25,714 nucleotides of DNA from Botryococcus braunii (lineage: Eukaryota > Chlorophyta > Trebouxiophyceae). Below, piece by piece: positions 20,616 to 25,714 of this stretch. How positions within the stretch are numbered: position 1 is the first letter of the stretch; each line of letters starts with the position of its first letter. The stretch lies in the NCBI GenBank assembly GCA_002005505.1, contig KV908352.1, forward strand, positions 852,012 through 877,725, read 5' to 3'. The translations under genes and the position numbers were made by a program. A model generated the notes under the pieces. It worked only from the letters and a program-made list of their open reading frames with translations, was not told the origin of the DNA and searched no databases.

Positions 20616-22856
20616 GTGGAGATGGATCAAACCCTGGAGGCAGTACAGGACTTAGCCAGAGGAGTGAGACAGGACTCCCACCTTCGACCGCAGATGGAGC
20701 GAGCCCAGGAGGTCCTCAGACCAACTAGGTCTGATTGCCGCAACCACCAATTGGATGGCCTGACCCGGGCTCAACGACACGAACAACGCACTGCCGCCAA
20801 AGACCTCCTGCTGCCACAGGAGAAGGGAGAGAGCAGAGAGCGAGAGGGGTTGACTGAATGTGACTCTCTGTCACAGGGACCAGGGGAAGTGCAGCTAGAG
20901 GGTGATTCACATGAGGGGCATGAATTGCATGTGAGTGCAGTGAGGGGGGCAGCTACATGCAAAGCTGCAAATGGTCCCGGGGAGCTGAGCAGTATGGGTG
21001 GGTCTTGTTCAGTGACTGAGAGAAATGTAAGAGATGTGACCATGCAGAGTTCTTCTGGCAACCCGTCCAGTCAGAGCACTCCTGGACGGGACTGTGGTGG
21101 CAGCCACCGGTCAGAGGAAGCATCATATGCTTTCTCTGCACCAGCCAAACATGATTGTGAGCGGGAGACAGGATCTGCATCCTTGACTCCATGTAAGGGA
21201 CGAGAGGAGGAGGTGAATCAGGAGCACAGACATTGTGGAGACAGACCAAATTACAAGTGCTCACTGAGAGGTACCTGTGCCTGGGAGAGTGATGTCAGAG
21301 ATGTGAGGTCACTCCCAACAGTGACATGCAGTCGGTCTGAGAGGCATGTGGATCACATAAATCAGGGGAAGTATGCAGACACTCTGCCATATCCCGATGT
21401 TGCTTGTGAGAGACCTGAAGAGTCTGAACTCTTGCAGGCATGTCAGAGTGTGTCTGAGGAGGTGAATCGGAAGTCTGGACAATGTGAAGGGATTCCAAAT
21501 TACAAAGACTGTCCGAGAGGTACCTGTGCATGGGAGGATGATGTGAGGGATGAGCAGAGTAACTTGTGCAAAGCCAAGTGTGAGTCCAAGCGAGAGCGTG
21601 CTATGAGAGAGCATTCTACTTCTACTGGAGAGCCTGTGATGTGTAACTCAGCGAGTGTCAGTGGAAGAGTAGTGGGTTCTGGACAAAGTGAGAGAAAATC
21701 AGGCAATTCAGAGGAAAAGCACACAGGTGTCAGATTTGGGAAAATTCACGTTCCCTCTAATTTGAGAGAAGCACAGATGTCTCCCCAGTGGGAATACTGG
21801 AAGGCAGCTATGCAGGAAGAGCAAAATTCTCTAGATACTCATGAGGTCATGGAGTATGTTCCGAGACCTCGTGGACATAAGGTTATTCCAGTTCACTGGA
21901 TATTTTCAGTGAAAATGGATGCACATGGCAATGTTGTGAGATTCAAGGCCAGATTAGTGGCACAGGGATGCAGACAAATCCCTGGAGTGGATGTGATGGA
22001 GGTCTTTGCTCCTACTAGTAGCTATGGAGCTAGAAGAGCTCTGCTTGCTGTTGCTGCAAGAGAGGGCTGTGAAATTCATCAGGTGGACGTTAAGACCGCC
22101 TTTCTGAATGGTGAGCTCGAGGAGGAAGTATATGTAACGCAACCTCCTGGCTTTGAGAATGGTGATAAGAATATTGTGTGCCGATTGAGAAAGGCGTTGT
22201 ATGGCCTGAAGCAGGCTCCACGTGCCTGGCACAAAACCCTGAATGACAAACTTGAAGTCATGGGGTATGAGGTGTGCAAGAGTGATGCGGGAGTGTATGT
22301 GAGATGCTCTACTGATGGAGGAAAGTCCTATGTGCTGATCTATGTTGATGATCTTCTGATAGTTTCCAAGGGCATGTCAGAAATCGAGAGAGTGAAGGGA
22401 CTTCTCAAGAAAGAATTCACCATCCATGATCTTGGGGAAGTGAAGGATTTCTTGGGATGTCAAGTGATGAGAGATAGAGATAAAGGGCTGATCACCCTGA
22501 GTTGCATCCCTAAAATCGATGCACTTGTAGAGAAATTTGGCTTGGATCTTGAGTCAGTGGGACCTGATACTCCCATGACAAAAGATTTCGTAATGTCCCA
22601 AAGGCCTGCACCGAGAGATGGGAGCGACAGCATTGGTGCTGGCAGTCCACTACCTCCAGGTCACCGTTACTGTGAGTTAGTAGGGTCTCTTCTGTATATA
22701 GCCAACACCACACGTCCCGATATAGCTCAGGCAGTAGGTGTATTGTCTCGTTATCGCATATCTCCCACCACAGCACATTGGAATGAAGCCATCCGTGTGT
22801 TGAAGTATCTGAAAGGAACCCGAGATTTGGTTCTAACTCTCGGAGGGGGGAGATAG
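20616..22856 (+). CDS. Copia reverse transcriptase reading frame with a long N-terminal extension
   Basis: 746 codons. Residues up to about 385 form a polar, Cys-containing extension with two related repeats. Then follows a typical Ty1/copia RT: a VIPVHWIFSVK block, VRFKARLVAQG, VDVKTAFLNGELEEEVYVTQ, LYGLKQAPRAWH and the catalytic YVDD at residues 576-579. It ends with the conserved LVGSLLYIANTTRPDI and LKYLKGTRDLVL. The frame stops at TAG 22854 just after a G run, and RNase H follows in another frame. The first codon given (GTG) is only the start of the open frame, not a real start. It would be translated as part of the Gag-Pol polyprotein. Confidence 0.93.
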   Translation: MEMDQTLEAVQDLARGVRQDSHLRPQMERAQEVLRPTRSDCRNHQLDGLTRAQRHEQRTAAKDLLLPQEKGESREREGLTECDSLSQGPGEVQLEGDSHEGHELHVSAVRGAATCKAANGPGELSSMGGSCSVTERNVRDVTMQSSSGNPSSQSTPGRDCGGSHRSEEASYAFSAPAKHDCERETGSASLTPCKGREEEVNQEHRHCGDRPNYKCSLRGTCAWESDVRDVRSLPTVTCSRSERHVDHINQGKYADTLPYPDVACERPEESELLQACQSVSEEVNRKSGQCEGIPNYKDCPRGTCAWEDDVRDEQSNLCKAKCESKRERAMREHSTSTGEPVMCNSASVSGRVVGSGQSERKSGNSEEKHTGVRFGKIHVPSNLREAQMSPQWEYWKAAMQEEQNSLDTHEVMEYVPRPRGHKVIPVHWIFSVKMDAHGNVVRFKARLVAQGCRQIPGVDVMEVFAPTSSYGARRALLAVAAREGCEIHQVDVKTAFLNGELEEEVYVTQPPGFENGDKNIVCRLRKALYGLKQAPRAWHKTLNDKLEVMGYEVCKSDAGVYVRCSTDGGKSYVLIYVDDLLIVSKGMSEIERVKGLLKKEFTIHDLGEVKDFLGCQVMRDRDKGLITLSCIPKIDALVEKFGLDLESVGPDTPMTKDFVMSQRPAPRDGSDSIGAGSPLPPGHRYCELVGSLLYIANTTRPDIAQAVGVLSRYRISPTTAHWNEAIRVLKYLKGTRDLVLTLGGGR

Positions 22857-23326
22857 AGCTAGAAGGCTATGTGGATGCCGACTATGGAGGTGATCAGGAT
22901 CATCGCTTCTCTACCACTGGCTTTGTCCTCACTGTGTTTGGAGGAGCAGTAGTGTGGGGAAGTAAAAAGCAATCTGCTGTTGCCACTTCAACAGTGGAGG
23001 CTGAATTCATGGCAGCAAGTGCTGTTGTGAAGGAAGCAAATTGGCTGAGAGGTTTCCTGGAGGAAATTGGAGTGTTACCGTGGATAGTGAAGATTCATTG
23101 TGACAACCAAGGGTGTATAAACCACCTGAGGAATCCGGTGTACTCCAAACACACAAAGCATATTGCAATTAGCTGTCATTTCGCACGTGAAGCTATTGCA
23201 AAGGGGCAGGTTGAATTCAAGTACATTCAATCTGCTAGAAATGTGGCTGACATTTTTACCAAACCACTAGTTAGACAAGTGTTTCTGGGACATCGTAACT
23301 CACTGGGACTGGCCAAGTTTCTGTGA
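22857..23326 (+). CDS. Copia RNase H reading frame
   Basis: The frame contains LEGYVDADYGGD, then the AVVWGSKKQSAVATSTVEAE stretch, HCDNQGCI, and the copia-type end SKHTKHIAI...ADIFTKPL. These hold the expected acidic residues (D of DAD, E of EAE, D of CDN). It lies in a different frame from the RT and is joined to it across the run of six G at about 22846-22851. It ends at TGA before the polypurine tract. Confidence 0.93.
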
Positions 23327-23329
23327 GGT

Positions 23330-23344
23330 AAAGGCAAGGGGAAG
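23330..23344 (+). promoter_or_regulatory. Polypurine tract
   Basis: The purine-rich stretch aaaggcaaggggaag lies immediately before the 3' LTR. This is the standard position for plus-strand priming. Confidence 0.85.
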
Positions 23345-23714
23345 TGTTGTGTTAATTAATTTTATGCCTTTCCCTCAGAGGAGTAATAATGGCAAGTCTC
23401 CGTATGAAGACAATACCAATTAGGAAAGAGAGGCAGAACCCTGAGTTCTGCCAGGCAATACATGCATTTGAACGAAGACTATCATAACGCAAGTTACAGA
23501 CACGTTTGTAGAAAGGAGGCATATGGGGCAAGCACGGATAGGGAAGGCACTTGGTTGGAACTATAGTGGCACTCCGGGTGTCTATCAATCAGTTGCTAAC
23601 CAGTCCTTGACTTGTATATGTCCGTGCCTACTTAACAACGCACAAGTAGGAGGACATCGTCTAACACCCTCCGTGCCGCCACCATGCAGGATACGCCAAG
23701 CCCAGAATATTTCA
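23345..23714 (+). repeat. 3' LTR of the copia element
   Basis: 370 bases, TGTTGTG...TTTCA, identical to the 5' LTR as far as I can compare by eye. It is followed by GAGAG, the right copy of the target duplication (23715-23719). Confidence 0.96.
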
Positions 23715-23719
23715 GAGAG

Positions 23720-23846
23720 AGTGCCATCAATCCGTGCAGCAATCACAAAACGCAGAGCTGAGGATCAGGCTAGAAAGGATAATGTAACAGGAATAGTCGC
23801 GTGTTATAGGAAAATGACCGGACCACGAGGATTTGGACCTCCATAA
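23720..23846 (+). pseudogene. Right half of the interrupted open reading frame
   Basis: Continues in frame with 16938-17218 when the element is ignored. It starts VPSIRAAITKRRAEDQARKD and ends at TAA. No family was recognised. Confidence 0.5.
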
Positions 23847-24295
23847 AGGTCCCTTCGTGAGTTATGGTCCTCCACGCCAAGAAGTGGCTGCTTCACGCGC
23901 CAAGGGAGTGACCCCTTACTTGACAAGGCGCATTGGCGATGGAGACAGGTACACTTAGAACAGGATAGAATAAGGCTTTGGCAGAGGAAGGACCGGGCCG
24001 GACTGGACGGGTACTGAGGTGGAGCCCAAACAAGTTGTAACCATTGTTCCCGCATCCTTTGGCCGTTTCTACTGTATCACTGGTATCGGCGAGAGGGGCC
24101 AAATTTTGAGCTCCTCTCGTTGAAAAAATTTCCCAAAGAAGTTTTTCAGAGAATTCTATAGATTCGGATTGGGTTAGTTGTGGTGTGTGTGGCGCTTTTA
24201 GGGGCCTACGACTCGGGTCACCGAGTTTAGGGCCCCCACCCGGACTTTCTCGATTTCCTGTGTCACCGAGCCTCGCCAGCACTGACAGCTCAGAA
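23847..24295 (+). other. Probable leader region of a gypsy-type relic
   Basis: No gene is seen. The stretch contains tggtatcggcgagagg at 24081, which could be a degenerate tRNA-type primer site because it starts TGGTATC. It also has a small stem (actcgg / ccgagt near 24209-24224). It precedes a gag-like frame, so it may be the LTR end and leader of that element. Confidence 0.35.
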
Positions 24296-24824
24296 ATGGC
24301 TAGACGACAAGTTGAAGAGCTGCAGGCTGCTTTGGCCGAGGCCGAGGGGCGTGAAGCGGCAATGGCTGCCGAACTGGCTGAGTTACGACAACAGGCAGAA
24401 AACGCTGAAGTCGCGGCTCAAAACCCCGCGAACCCACAGGCAAGAATCCCGACAGTTCGAACGCATTTACCGGAAAAATTCGAGGGACGCAGGGACGATC
24501 TCGAACAATTCCTAGACGATGTGAGGTCATATTGTGAACTCACCGGTGTGCCCGCGAACCTCAGGGTTGACTACGCAGTGCGCTGCTTAGGAAAGAGCGT
24601 GAAAAAGGTGTGGTTAACCAAAAAAGCAGCTTACGTGAGGCAAAATCCAGGTGCTGTCGTGGATTAGCTCTCTTTGGGATCTGTTGTCTTCTGTCTATGA
24701 TAACACTGATAAGTTGCAAAGGCAAGGGATAAACTTGATTCCGTATATCAGGCAACGAATCAGTTGAGAAGTATGTTGAGCGCTTTACAACCTTGCTAGC
24801 AGAGGTAGAGTCAGTGGGGACCTA
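24296..24824 (+). pseudogene. Ty3/gypsy-like gag relic
   Basis: The ATG at 24296 opens MARRQVEELQAALAEAEGRE, an Ala/Glu-rich coiled coil. After it comes a retrotransposon gag-like block (LPEKFEGRRDDLEQFLDDVR, then YCELTGV). The frame stops at 24665. Beyond the stop, pieces in shifted frames (DKLDSVYQ-like, then VEKYVERFTTLLAEVES) look like the rest of the gag domain. It is cut at 24825 by an inverted copia LTR. The combination of stop, shifts and truncation marks it as dead. Confidence 0.7.
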
Positions 24825-24970
24825 TGAAATATTCTGGGTTCTGCTGGACGAGGGTGTTAGACGATGTCCTCCTACTTGTGCGTTGTTAAGTAGGCACGAC
24901 ATATACAAGTCAAGGACTGGTTAGCAACTGATTGATAGACACCCGGAGTGCACTATAGTTCCAACCAAGT
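24825..24970 (-). repeat. Inverted partial copia LTR, copy A
   Basis: Starts TGAAATATTCTGGG, the reverse complement of the LTR 3' end. After small internal deletions it follows the LTR through gtgttagacgatgtcctcct to ccaaccaagtg, then similarity stops. It covers only the right part of the LTR. Confidence 0.88.
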
Positions 24971-25142
24971 GTTACAATATCTCTCATCTCTCCTAACAAG
25001 GTGACGCAGTTCAACCGCAACCTGCTCTCCCCAGGTCGTGTTCATTACTTTGTCCGATGAGCTAACTCACTCTATATGTCTAACATGTTCTAACAATGTT
25101 CATCTGAGTGTAATCCAGGAATACAATAAGGATTAAGTCACC
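24971..25142. other. Spacer between two inverted LTR pieces
   Basis: I see no gene and no clear similarity to the LTR or to the gag relic. Confidence 0.5.
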
Positions 25143-25448
25143 TGCATGGGGGACGGGGTGTTAGACGTGTCCTCTACTGTGCGTGTTATAGCACAATACA
25201 AGTCAAGGACTGTTAGCACTGATTGATACCCCGGAGTGCCATATGTCACAGTGCTTCCCTATCCGGCTTGCCCATAGCCCTTTCTACAAACGTGTCTGTA
25301 ACTTGCGTTATGATAGTCTTCGTTCAAATGCATGTATTGCCTGGCAGAACTCAGGGTTCTGCCTCTCTTTCCTAATTGGTATTGTCTTCATACGGAGACT
25401 TGCCATTATTACTCCTCTGAGGGAAAGGCATAAAATTAATTACCAACA
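25143..25448 (-). repeat. Inverted copia LTR, copy B, with many small deletions
   Basis: Reverse complement of most of the LTR, from cctgcatgg to the LTR start (plus-strand ...attaattaccaaca). The segment 25143-25258 has many one- to few-base gaps relative to the intact LTR, whereas 25280-25440 matches it closely. Confidence 0.9.
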
Positions 25449-25714
25449 CTTCCCTTGCCTTTACCTCACAGAAACTTGGCCAGTCCAGTGAGTTACGATT
25501 CCAGAAACACTTGTCTAACTAGTGGTTGGTAAAATGTCAGCCACATTCTAGCAGATTGAATGTACTTGAATTCACCTGCCCTTTGCAATAGCTTCACGTG
25601 CGAAAGACAGCTAATTGCAATATGCTTTGTGTGTTTGGAGTCACCGGATTCCTCAGTGTTTTAGGTTCAATATCTACTATTACCTCCTCCTCAGACCTCA
25701 GCCTTGCTCCATGT
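25449..25714 (-). pseudogene. Inverted copia fragment: polypurine tract and RNase H end
   Basis: After the polypurine tract (minus strand, 25449-25465) comes the minus-strand end of RNase H, recognisable by the GLAKFL stop region, the TKPL-like region and SKHTKHIAI-like sequence. There are several small indels relative to the intact copy, such as in the regions matching the ACCAAACCACTAG and GTTTCTGGGACATCG segments. The fragment runs off the window edge, so a whole second element may continue to the right. Confidence 0.88.

Larger units (their letters stand above)
17219..23714 (+). mobile_element. Full-length Ty1/copia LTR retrotransposon
   Basis: A 6.5-kb element with two 370-bp LTRs, a primer-binding site, gag-pol in the order Gag, protease, integrase, RT, RNase H (copia order, integrase before RT), a polypurine tract and a GAGAG target duplication. 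The pol frame is broken at three places: a TGA at 20410, a frame change near 20540-20600 and a frame change at a G run near 22845. It sits inside another open reading frame. A second, inverted and damaged member of the family lies at 24825-25714. Confidence 0.96.

Overview
The window is nuclear DNA of a eukaryote. Genes are split by long introns rich in microsatellites, and the right third is packed with retrotransposons. The DNA-repair gene on the left reads as plant MLH1 in several conserved stretches, for example MFYQQVLRRF and DDVDW-type motifs near DEKSCF, and ends with the universal FERC. The (CT)n and (GT)n introns and the plant-type proteins fit a streptophyte, possibly a charophyte alga such as Chara. 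The species is an inference and is not shown by the sequence.

Layout. (1) 141-12108, plus strand: the C-terminal two thirds of an MLH1 gene. I rebuilt it as ten exons whose splice phases agree wherever both borders are defined. The ATPase (GHKL) exons lie left of the window. (2) 12109-13033: a short convergent intergenic region. (3) 15503 down to about 13034, minus strand: a bHLH transcription-factor gene in about five exons. Its complete bHLH domain is created by splicing two exons. (4) 15504-16620: its upstream region, with four CACGTG G-boxes, then a run of GGCAGAAT/ATTCTGCC repeats and a cluster of strong hairpins. (5) 16932-23846: an open reading frame of uncertain (transposase-like) nature, split by a full-length Ty1/copia retrotransposon (17219-23714). 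The copia element has 370-bp LTRs that look identical by eye, a GAGAG target duplication, a primer-binding site matching the anticodon arm of initiator tRNA-Met, and gag, protease, integrase, RT and RNase H. (6) 23847-24824: a Ty3/gypsy-like gag relic. (7) 24825-25714: two inverted, damaged pieces of the same copia family, the second running off the right edge.

The MLH1 protein would pair with a PMS1-type partner to form MutL-alpha in mismatch repair. The bHLH gene is convergent with it and has no visible functional link. The most unusual points are these: a small ORF in the copia leader that starts with a near-exact copy of the histone H3 tail and overlaps the gag start as ATGA; a copia element with apparently identical LTRs but a broken pol; a roughly 200-residue acidic insert in the MLH1 C-terminal domain; and G-boxes in front of a bHLH gene whose own domain is of the G-box-binding type.
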